Shown here in pieces: positions 1-5,960 of a stretch of 5,960 nt of DNA. Numbering within the stretch: the stretch's first letter is position 1; each line of letters starts with the position of its first letter. This DNA comes from Gammaproteobacteria bacterium (GTDB taxonomy: Bacteria > Pseudomonadota > Gammaproteobacteria > Burkholderiales > Burkholderiaceae_E). The stretch spans positions 1-5,960 of the forward strand of contig JAUIAI010000195.1 in NCBI GenBank assembly GCA_030425615.1, written 5' to 3'. The notes beneath the pieces are model-generated. The model had not been told where the DNA came from and made no database searches. It worked only from the letters and a program-made list of their open reading frames with translations. The position numbers and the translations under genes are program-made.

Positions 1-150
1 ATCGGTCGGGAGATGCTCGACGACCGCGACCGGGCGGGCGGCTTCATCGTGGAGGAGCCCGAGGGCACCACCGTCATCCCGCCGGACGCCCGGGCTCGCC
101 GGGACGCGCTGGACAACATCGTCATCACGCTCGGAGGGAACGCCGCATGA
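1..150 (+). CDS. Hydantoinase/oxoprolinase subunit A (HyuA family), C-terminal fragment
   Basis: This is the last 49 codons of a gene that begins left of the window, in frame 1 and ending at TGA 148-150. The visible peptide contains GGFIVEEPEGTTVIPPDA (residues 13-30 of the fragment). This matches the conserved C-terminal pattern of HyuA/5-oxoprolinase proteins, in which a 'G-x-x-I-V-E-E-x-x-(S/G)-T-T-V-(V/I)-P-P' block precedes a short tail. In this family the A subunit carries the ATP-binding acetate-kinase/Hsp70-like fold and works with subunit B to hydrolyse hydantoins, 5-oxoproline or related cyclic amides; some members belong to ATP-dependent carboxylases. None of the ATPase motifs lie in the window, so activity and substrate cannot be judged. 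Its stop codon overlaps the start of the HyuB gene by ATGA, so the two are almost certainly co-translated partners. Identification as HyuA rests on this short tail plus the HyuB neighbour. Confidence 0.88.
   Translation: MGREMLDDRDRAGGFIVEEPEGTTVIPPDARARRDALDNIVITLGGNAA
133..138 (+). promoter_or_regulatory. Ribosome binding site of the HyuB gene
   Basis: A strong Shine-Dalgarno sequence, GGAGGG, lies inside the end of the HyuA gene and 8 bases before ATG 147. It supports 147 as the true HyuB start. It is the best ribosome binding site in the window; the two later junctions lack a comparable one. Confidence 0.75.
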
Positions 151-1907
151 GCCGGGCCGCCACGAACCCGTTCGATCTCGAGATCATCCGCAATGCGCTG
201 GACACGATCGCCGAAGAGATCACGCTGACGATCATCCGCACCGCCTACTCACAGATCGTTCGCGACTCGCTGGACTTCTCCACGGCGGTCTGCGATACCC
301 AGGGCCGCACGCTGGCACAGGGGGTGTGCACGCCGATGCATCTGGGCAGCTTCTACGACGCCTGGCGCAACCTGGTGAGCGAACTCGACGGCGATCCGCA
401 CCCGGACGACGTGTTCATCATGAACGATCCGTACGCAGCCGCGGGTCAGCACCTGCCCGACATCTACGTCGTGCAGCCGGTCTACTGGCAGGACGCGCTG
501 GCAGGCTGGATCATGACGCTCGCCCATCATTCGGATGTCGGCGGCATCGTCGCCGGTTCGAACGCGCTCGGCGCGCACGAGATCTGGCAGGAAGGCCTGC
601 GCATTCCCGTGCTCAGGCTCGTCGACGCCGGCCGCCGGAACGAGACGCTGTGGAAGATGATCGCCCTGAACGTGCGCACGCCCACGCTCGTACACGGTGA
701 TCTGAACGCGCAGATGGCGGCCTGCCGGATCGGCGCGCGCGGACTCGTGCGGCTCTACGAACGCTACGGCAGACCCATGCTGGAGCAGGCCTTCGAGGAT
801 CTGCACGCGCACGCGCGCCGTCTGGCGCAGGCGGAAATCCGCGATCTTCCCGACGGGGTCTACCGCTTCACGGATCACATCGACGGCATCGGCGCGAATC
901 CGGAGCCCGTGGTCTTCGAGGTGGCGGTCACCATCGACGGCGAACGGGTCGTGGTCGACTGGACCGGGTCCAGCCGCCAGGTTCCCGGCGGCATCAACTC
1001 GACCTTCCCGTTCACGAAGGCCTGCGCCTATGCCGCGCTGCGCTCGATCATGACCGCGGACATCCCGAACTGCCACGGCTACACGGAGATCATCGAGGTC
1101 CGCGCGCCGGAGGGCACCGTGGTCCGTCCCGTGTCGCCCGGGCCGTGCGGCGCCCGCGGGATCACCGGCTACCGGATGATCGACTGCCTGTTCGGCGCAC
1201 TCGCCAAGGCGGCTCCCGAACGCGTCTGCGCGGACGGCGGCGGCGGCTCGACCCTGCCGACCATCGCCGGGCGGCGCGACGACGGCCCCTGGGTCTTCTG
1301 CGAGACGATGATGGGCACCTGGGGGGCCAGCCTCGAGCACGACGGCATGGACGGCGGGCCGCACATCGGCGCCAACCAGAGCAACGTGCCGATCGAACTG
1401 ATCGAGCAGACCTATCCGTTGCGCATCGAACACTACGGGCTGGTTCCCGATTCCGGCGGGCCCGGCCGGACGCGCGGCGGGCTGGCCCTGAGGCGGGATT
1501 ACCGGCTGCTCGACGCGAACGCCACGCTGAACGTTCGTTCCGACAAACGCGCGTTCCCGCCGCACGGACTGGCCGGCGGAGGGCCGGGCCGGCCCTCGGT
1601 CAGCCATCTGATCGACGACGATCGCGAGACGCTGCTTCCCGTGCTGCTGAGCGAACCGGTGGCGATGCGCGCCGGTGCCCTCTACCGTCACGTGATGGCC
1701 TCCGGCGGGGGCTATGGCCCCGCGCAGGCTCGCGACCCCCAGGCCGTACTCGCGGATTGCCTGGAGGAAAAGCTCACGGTGCAGGCCGCCCGCCGTGACT
1801 ACGGCGTCGTGATCGTCGATGGCCCACCGTTGCGTGTGGACGTCGCTGCCACGGCCAAGGTGCGCGCACAATGGCGCCCCCTCCCCGACACGGACCCGGC
1901 GGCATGA
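147..1907 (+). CDS. Hydantoinase/oxoprolinase subunit B (HyuB family)
   Basis: This 586-residue protein has the full set of HyuB-family blocks. The N-terminal helix region, NPFDLEIIRNAL (7-18), is followed by RD-x-x-DFSTAV (39-48). Next comes the putative metal-site region NDPYAAAGQHLPD (93-105) with AHHSDVGG (126-133). The middle block is DWTGSSRQVPGGINS (271-285). Further on are an NVPIELIE-x-x-YPLRIE stretch (413-428), DSGGPGRTRGG (435-445), and a C-terminal SGGGYG (519-524) with YGVVI (552-556). Length is normal for the family, so it looks intact. Family members are cytoplasmic and pair with HyuA to hydrolyse N-methylhydantoin, 5-oxoproline or similar cyclic amides with ATP; acetone and acetophenone carboxylases have related subunits. 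The substrate cannot be assigned here. Start at 147 is fixed by a good GGAGGG site and the ATGA overlap with HyuA. The stop overlaps the next gene the same way. A molybdenum hydroxylase two genes downstream hints at N-heterocycle breakdown, which is inference. Confidence 0.95.
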   Translation: MSRAATNPFDLEIIRNALDTIAEEITLTIIRTAYSQIVRDSLDFSTAVCDTQGRTLAQGVCTPMHLGSFYDAWRNLVSELDGDPHPDDVFIMNDPYAAAGQHLPDIYVVQPVYWQDALAGWIMTLAHHSDVGGIVAGSNALGAHEIWQEGLRIPVLRLVDAGRRNETLWKMIALNVRTPTLVHGDLNAQMAACRIGARGLVRLYERYGRPMLEQAFEDLHAHARRLAQAEIRDLPDGVYRFTDHIDGIGANPEPVVFEVAVTIDGERVVVDWTGSSRQVPGGINSTFPFTKACAYAALRSIMTADIPNCHGYTEIIEVRAPEGTVVRPVSPGPCGARGITGYRMIDCLFGALAKAAPERVCADGGGGSTLPTIAGRRDDGPWVFCETMMGTWGASLEHDGMDGGPHIGANQSNVPIELIEQTYPLRIEHYGLVPDSGGPGRTRGGLALRRDYRLLDANATLNVRSDKRAFPPHGLAGGGPGRPSVSHLIDDDRETLLPVLLSEPVAMRAGALYRHVMASGGGYGPAQARDPQAVLADCLEEKLTVQAARRDYGVVIVDGPPLRVDVAATAKVRAQWRPLPDTDPAA

Positions 1908-3319
1908 GCCAGGAAGACCCCAGACTCCCGCAAGAACGCGACCCGGATACGACGGCCACGGAGGCCTCCGCGCCGCCTGTGGACGCCGGCGAACAGATCC
2001 GCCAGGCAGTGGAGACCGACGACACGGAAGCGCTCGTCCGGGTGATCGACGAGCTCTCGGTCAGCGAGGCGCTGCGCGAACTCACCCATCTGCCCGACGA
2101 GACCCGTGACGCGGCCATCCTGGCGCTGCCTACGGATCTCGCCGCGACGCTGGTCGAGGAAGCGCCGCTGGAACTTGCCAGCACGCTGCTCGAAGGGCTG
2201 CCGGCCGAGACCGCGGCGGGCATCGTGGACGAGCTGCATTCGGACATCCGCGCGGACGTCATCGCGGAGCTCGACGAGGCGCACGCCGAGGCCATCCTGG
2301 CCCGGCTGGACGCCAGCGATGCCGACCAGGTCCGCCGGCTCGCCGCCTACGACCCCGAAACGGCCGGCGGCCTGATGGTCGAAGAGGTGCTGACCTGCCG
2401 GGATACCGACCAGGTGGGCAGCTTCTTCCGTCGGCTGGCGAGCGACGAAGAGGGCTTCGAACGCTACCAGCGCCACCACCCGTACATCATCGACGGCGGA
2501 CGACGCCTCGTGGGCGTGGTCTCACTTCCCGAAATGCTGTCCACCCGGCGCAGCGCGCCACTCTCGGAGATCATGACCGAGCCGCTGCGGGTCGGGGTGG
2601 ACGCGACACTGGACGAACTGCAGGACTTCTTCGAGAAGCACTCCTTCCCGGCGGTCCCGGTCACCGACGACGCGGGCCGCCTGCTCGGGGTGGTGTCGCG
2701 CGAGACCGTGGCCTACGCGGCCCAGGACCGCGCCGAGGCGGAGGCGCTGCGGCTGCAGGGTGTGGTCGGCGACGAGCTGCGCACCATGCCGACGCCGCTG
2801 CGGGCCCGTCGGCGTCTGGCCTGGCTGAGCGCGAACATCGGCCTGAACATCCTGGCGGCCAGCGTCATCTCGGTCTACGAAGAGACGCTGGCGGCCGTCA
2901 TCGCCATCGCGGTCTTCCTGCCGATGGTCTCGGACATGAGCGGCTGCTCGGGCAACCAGGCCGTGGGCGTGACGATGCGCGAGCTCTCGCTCGGTCTGGT
3001 CAAGCCTGTGGACGCGATGTGGGTCTGGCTCAAGGAACTGTCCGTGGGCGCCATCAACGGCGTCGCCCTCGGCGTGCTGATCGGGCTGGTGGCCTGGATC
3101 TGGAAAGGCAACGTCTACCTCGGCGTGGTCATCGGGGTGGCCCTGGCCCTGAACACGCTGATCGCGGTGTCGATCGGCGGCGTGGTTCCCCTGCTGCTGA
3201 AGCGCATGGGCCAGGATCCCGCCGTGGCCAGCGGCCCGTTGCTGACCACGATCACGGATATGGCAGGCTTCTTCCTCGTCCTGAGCATCGCCACGGCCAT
3301 GATGCCGCTCCTGAAATGA
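1904..3319 (+). CDS. mgtE: Magnesium transporter, MgtE family
   Basis: This 471-residue protein fits the MgtE family in length and order of domains. A charged, proline-containing leader (about 1-30) precedes the acidic helical N domain (about 31-145). The conserved YDPETAGGLM (149-158) opens a CBS-domain pair, with GVVSLPEML (204-212) ending CBS1 and GVVSRETVAYA (262-272) ending CBS2. A connecting plug-type helix follows at about 273-298. Five hydrophobic membrane segments follow, at about 306-326, 329-346, 380-400, 404-432 and 447-469. MgtE proteins form inner-membrane homodimers that pass Mg2+; the N and CBS domains sense cytoplasmic Mg2+ and close the pore. The key acidic pore residue of the last helix is present (D452 in TTITDMAGF, equivalent to D432 of Thermus MgtE). 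The TM2 loop reads SGCSGNQ (347-352 region) where Thermus has GGNTGNQ. ATG 1904 is chosen because it makes the ATGA overlap used at the other two junctions. An in-frame ATG at 1871 would add 11 residues. Lying between two catabolic genes is unusual for mgtE. Confidence 0.95.
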   Translation: MSQEDPRLPQERDPDTTATEASAPPVDAGEQIRQAVETDDTEALVRVIDELSVSEALRELTHLPDETRDAAILALPTDLAATLVEEAPLELASTLLEGLPAETAAGIVDELHSDIRADVIAELDEAHAEAILARLDASDADQVRRLAAYDPETAGGLMVEEVLTCRDTDQVGSFFRRLASDEEGFERYQRHHPYIIDGGRRLVGVVSLPEMLSTRRSAPLSEIMTEPLRVGVDATLDELQDFFEKHSFPAVPVTDDAGRLLGVVSRETVAYAAQDRAEAEALRLQGVVGDELRTMPTPLRARRRLAWLSANIGLNILAASVISVYEETLAAVIAIAVFLPMVSDMSGCSGNQAVGVTMRELSLGLVKPVDAMWVWLKELSVGAINGVALGVLIGLVAWIWKGNVYLGVVIGVALALNTLIAVSIGGVVPLLLKRMGQDPAVASGPLLTTITDMAGFFLVLSIATAMMPLLK

Positions 3320-5646
3320 ACGATCCCACCCCCTTCCCGCTGCGCCGCCACGGCGTGGGCCAGCCCGTACGCCGAATCGAGGACAAGCGGCTCCTCACCG
3401 GCCACGGGTGTTTCACGGACGACGAACCGGCCGTCGCGCATCTGCATCTCGTGTTCGTGCGCTCGCCGCACGCGCACGCACGGATCACGGCCGTCGACGC
3501 TGCCGCCGCACGGGACATGCCGGGCGTACAGGCGGTCGTCACGGCGGCGGACCTCGAAGCGGCGGGCATCGGACCGATGCCCGCGCTGCCCGCGGTCTTC
3601 GACGACGAGACCGGCCGTGCCCCCGGCGGCGGACGCCGTCCGATCCTGGCAGCCGGGATCACCCGCTTCGTGGGCGAGGCCGTCGCGGCCGTGGTCGCCG
3701 ACTCACCGGTCAGGGCCCAGGACGCGGCCGAGGCGGTGGAGGTCGTCTACGAACCGCTGCCGGCCGTGGCCGGGCTGGCCGCGGCACTGGCCGACGACGC
3801 GCCGCAGGTCGACCCGGACTGCGAATCCAACCTGAGTGCGGCCCGCCGCTTCGGCGACGCGGCCGCCGTGGACGCAGCCTTCGCGGCCGCCGCCCATGTC
3901 GTCACCGTGCAGGCCGACAACCAGCGTGTCGCGCCGGTCTCGCTCGAACCACGGGCCGTCATCGCCTGGCCCGACGCCGACGACCGGCTCCAGGTCCGCA
4001 TGTCGAACCAGATGCCGACCGGCATCCGCAACAACCTGGCCGCGCTGCTGGGTCTGCCGCAGGAACGGGTCCGGGTGAGCGTGGGCGACGTCGGCGGCGG
4101 ATTCGGCATGAAGACCGGCCTGTACCCCGAGGACGTCGTCGTCGCGCACGCGGCGATGACCCTGCGCCGACCCGTACGCTGGGTGCCCGGACGCCAGGAG
4201 GATTTCCTGTCCGCGATCCATGGCCGCGGCATGCGCGCGAGCGCCAGCCTGGCGCTCGACGCGGACGGCCGCATGCTGGCCCTGCGGCTGCGCACGGACG
4301 CCGACCTCGGCGCCTACCCGAGCGCCATCGGTCTGGCCCAGCCGTTTACCTATGTCCCGGGAATCTGCACGAGCGTGTACGACATCGGCGCCATCGACCT
4401 GGATCAACGGGCGGTGCTGACGAACACCGCCCCGATCGGCGCCTATCGGGGCGCCGGCAGTCCGGAATCGATCTACGTCATCGAGCGGCTCGTGGACGCC
4501 GCCGCCCGCGCCACGGGCATCGACCCGGTCGAGCTGCGCCGGCGCAACCTGATCGCGCCCGAGGCCATGCCGTACACGAACCCGATGGGCCAGGTCTACG
4601 ACTGCGGCCGCTTCGAAGACATGCTCGATCGCGCGCTGGAAAGCTCCGACTGGGCCGGCTTCCCCGATCGCGAGGCGGCCTCGGCAGCCCGGGGCCTGCT
4701 GCGGGGTCGGGCGGTGGTGACCTTCCTGAAGGCCTGCGGCGCGAACGCGTTCGACGAGGACGTGGAGATCCGGATAGCCGACGACGGCACGATCGAAGTC
4801 GTGTCGGCGACGCTGCCGATGGGCCAGGGTATCGCCACCAGCTACGCGCAACTCATCGTGCAGGCGTTCGACGTCCCGATCGAGAGCGTGCGGATCGTGC
4901 AGGGCGACACCGACCGGGCGAACGGCTTCGGAAGCGGCGGGTCGCGCTCGCTGCTCGTGGGGGGGTCCGCGATCTCGATCGTCGCCGGGCGCACGCTCGA
5001 CGAGGCACGCCGGCTGGCCGGCGAAGCGCTGGAGGTCGGCGAACCGGACCTCGAATACGCCGCCGGCCGGTTCACCATCGTCGGCACGGACCGTGGAATC
5101 GACCTCGCGGCGCTGGCTGCACGGCAGCCGGGAAGGGAGATCCGCATCGCCGAGCGCGCGAGCGTCGACGGCCAGACCTGGCCCAATGCCGCGCACGTCT
5201 GCGAGGTGGAGCTCGACCCGCAGACGGGCGCCGCGCGGGTGGCCTCGTACGCCGGCGTCTACGACGTCGGCACCGTGGTCAGCCCACAGATCGTCACCGG
5301 CCAGCTGGAAGGCGGCATCGTGCAGGCGATCGGCCAGGCGCTGTCCGAGGCGGTGGTCTACGACGATGACGGCCAACTCCTGACCGCGAGCCTCATGGAC
5401 TACGCCCTGCCGCAGTTCGGCGTCGTCGACGGCTTCAGGACCGTGCTCGATCCTTCGGTGCCCACGGCGCGCAACGTGCTCGGCGCGAAGGGCGTGGGCG
5501 AGATCGGCACCACGGGGGCCACCCCGGCGGTGGTCAACGCGGTGCTCGATGCGCTCACGCGCGCCGGCGTGCCCGCCGGGCGCGTCGAGCAACTGCAGAT
5601 GCCGCTGACGGCGCCCAGGCTCTGGGCTGCGCTGCAGTCGCGCTGA
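3316..5646 (+). CDS. Xanthine dehydrogenase/aldehyde oxidase-family molybdopterin-binding large subunit
   Basis: This 776-residue protein matches the large (L/CoxL-like) subunit of molybdenum hydroxylases. These enzymes add an oxygen from water to an electron-poor carbon, such as an aldehyde or a carbon next to a ring nitrogen. The N-terminal a/b hammerhead domain starts at GVGQPVRRIEDKRLLTG (13-29) and includes VRSPHAHARI (48-57) and VGEAVAAVVAD (119-129). The cofactor-binding part shows SLEPRAV (209-215), GDVGGGFGMK (257-266), AYRGAGSPE (376-384), MGQG (502-505) and GSGGSRS (539-545). GAKGVGE (723-729) supplies the expected catalytic Glu729. The active-site loop is AYRGAG, not AYRCSFR, so it is not a form I CO dehydrogenase. 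No Fe-S or FAD domain is fused, and no gene for either partner lies in the window. Start at 3316 overlaps the mgtE stop by ATGA. The open frame continues upstream to 3019, but that part lies inside mgtE and is Arg-rich, unlike the family. Substrate is unknown. Confidence 0.94.
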   Translation: MNDPTPFPLRRHGVGQPVRRIEDKRLLTGHGCFTDDEPAVAHLHLVFVRSPHAHARITAVDAAAARDMPGVQAVVTAADLEAAGIGPMPALPAVFDDETGRAPGGGRRPILAAGITRFVGEAVAAVVADSPVRAQDAAEAVEVVYEPLPAVAGLAAALADDAPQVDPDCESNLSAARRFGDAAAVDAAFAAAAHVVTVQADNQRVAPVSLEPRAVIAWPDADDRLQVRMSNQMPTGIRNNLAALLGLPQERVRVSVGDVGGGFGMKTGLYPEDVVVAHAAMTLRRPVRWVPGRQEDFLSAIHGRGMRASASLALDADGRMLALRLRTDADLGAYPSAIGLAQPFTYVPGICTSVYDIGAIDLDQRAVLTNTAPIGAYRGAGSPESIYVIERLVDAAARATGIDPVELRRRNLIAPEAMPYTNPMGQVYDCGRFEDMLDRALESSDWAGFPDREAASAARGLLRGRAVVTFLKACGANAFDEDVEIRIADDGTIEVVSATLPMGQGIATSYAQLIVQAFDVPIESVRIVQGDTDRANGFGSGGSRSLLVGGSAISIVAGRTLDEARRLAGEALEVGEPDLEYAAGRFTIVGTDRGIDLAALAARQPGREIRIAERASVDGQTWPNAAHVCEVELDPQTGAARVASYAGVYDVGTVVSPQIVTGQLEGGIVQAIGQALSEAVVYDDDGQLLTASLMDYALPQFGVVDGFRTVLDPSVPTARNVLGAKGVGEIGTTGATPAVVNAVLDALTRAGVPAGRVEQLQMPLTAPRLWAALQSR

Positions 5647-5662
5647 CCGCGCGGCACGCTGT
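5647..5662. other. Convergent intergenic gap without visible terminator
   Basis: Only 16 bases separate the stop of the molybdenum hydroxylase gene (plus strand) from the stop of the PPK2 gene (minus strand). I see no GC-rich hairpin followed by a T run for either strand, so transcripts may end by another mechanism or overlap at their 3' ends. Confidence 0.6.
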
Positions 5663-5960
5663 TCAGTACGGCTGCGGCACGATCATCGAATCCGGCACCG
5701 GATTGCGCACATAGTCTTCGTGGCGCTCGCGCTCCGGCATCCGCACCGGCTCGTGCTCGACCTCCCGATAGGGCATCAGCGACAACAGGTGGGCGATGCA
5801 GTTCAGGCGCGCCCGCTTCTTGTCGTCGGCCGGCACCACCCACCAAGGCGCCTCGGGGATGTGCGAGCGCTCCAGCATGGCCTCCTTGGCCGCGGTATAG
5901 GCCTCCCAACGCCGGCGCGACTCCAGATCCATCGGGCTGAGCTTCCACTGTTTGAGGGGG
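5663..5960 (-). CDS. ppk2: Polyphosphate kinase 2 (PPK2 family), C-terminal part
   Basis: The minus-strand reading frame enters from the right edge and ends at TGA (complement of 5663-5665), giving about 98 codons of the C-terminal end. Read from the edge it gives PLKQWKLSPMDLESRRRW, then IPEAPWWVVPADDKKRARLN, then CIAHLLSLMPYREV, and ends in VPQPY. The 'LKxWKLSPMD', 'PEAPWxVVxADDKxRARLNCIAHLL' and 'YxxV' pattern is highly characteristic of PPK2, the cytoplasmic kinases that move phosphate between polyphosphate and nucleotides. Family members are usually about 270-300 residues, so roughly the last third is visible. The Walker A and B motifs and lid lie outside the window, so the nucleotide preference (class I, II or III) cannot be read. 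An internal ATG at 5930-5932 is not the start, because the conserved WKLSP motif lies upstream of it. It is convergent with the plus-strand operon and probably unrelated in function. Confidence 0.93.
   Translation of the reverse strand, partial: PLKQWKLSPMDLESRRRWEAYTAAKEAMLERSHIPEAPWWVVPADDKKRARLNCIAHLLSLMPYREVEHEPVRMPERERHEDYVRNPVPDSMIVPQPY

Noticed and set aside
249..1871. Long 540-codon open frame on the minus strand opposite hyuB
   Set aside because: The predicted protein is rich in Arg, Ala, Gly, His and Val with no recognisable domain. It mirrors a well-conserved HyuB gene; long antisense frames are expected in GC-rich DNA.
3019..3315. Upstream extension of the hydroxylase reading frame by 99 codons
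   Set aside because: It overlaps the membrane helices of mgtE out of frame, is Arg/Gly-rich, and precedes the normal family N-terminus. ATG 3316 with the ATGA overlap gives the expected length.
3408..5369. 653-codon open frame on the plus strand overlapping the hydroxylase in another frame
   Set aside because: It is dominated by Arg, Gly, Pro and Ala, typical of an off-frame reading of GC-rich coding DNA, and has no domain.
3703..5592. Long 629-codon open frame on the minus strand opposite the molybdenum hydroxylase gene
   Set aside because: Composition is Arg/Gly/His/Asp-rich and low in ordinary structure, with no motif. The opposite strand carries a full, motif-complete hydroxylase, so this is a shadow frame.
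5651..5681. Direct repeat GCGGCACG at 5651-5658 and 5674-5681 across the gene junction
   Set aside because: Eight-base GC-rich repeats are expected by chance here; there is no symmetry, further copies or mobile-element context.
5400..5948. 182-codon minus-strand frame overlapping both the hydroxylase end and PPK2
   Set aside because: It conflicts with the PPK2 frame, whose C-terminal motifs are clear, and has no recognisable content of its own.

Overview
The window is a gene-dense piece of a GC-rich bacterial chromosome with G or C at most third codon positions. Protein style suggests a high-GC Pseudomonadota, perhaps a gammaproteobacterium. That assignment rests only on general resemblance of the MgtE and PPK2 proteins and is an inference. 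Almost every base is coding. The one gap between genes is 16 bp, and no RNA genes, mobile elements, CRISPR arrays or long repeats are visible.

Layout: (1) positions 1-150 hold the C-terminal end of a HyuA-type hydantoinase/oxoprolinase subunit whose start lies outside the window. (2) 147-1907 is a complete HyuB-type hydantoinase/oxoprolinase subunit. (3) 1904-3319 is a complete MgtE-family magnesium transporter with an N domain, paired CBS domains and five membrane helices. (4) 3316-5646 is a complete molybdopterin-binding large subunit of a xanthine dehydrogenase/aldehyde oxidase-family hydroxylase. (5) 5663-5960, on the minus strand, is the C-terminal third of a PPK2-family polyphosphate kinase that runs off the right edge.

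The four plus-strand genes are joined by three identical 4-bp ATGA stop/start overlaps (147-150, 1904-1907, 3316-3319). This strongly suggests one polycistronic, translationally coupled transcript. HyuA and HyuB together would form an ATP-dependent enzyme that opens a hydantoin, lactam or related ring, or acts as a related carboxylase. The molybdenum hydroxylase could introduce the oxo group next to a ring nitrogen that makes such a lactam. Together they would make a plausible two-step N-heterocycle catabolic route, though the substrate cannot be read from the sequence. The Fe-S and FAD partners of the hydroxylase are not in the window, and a magnesium transporter sits between the two catabolic activities. 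These two points are the main oddities. I found no clearly new biological system; the unusual operon composition is the most interesting feature.
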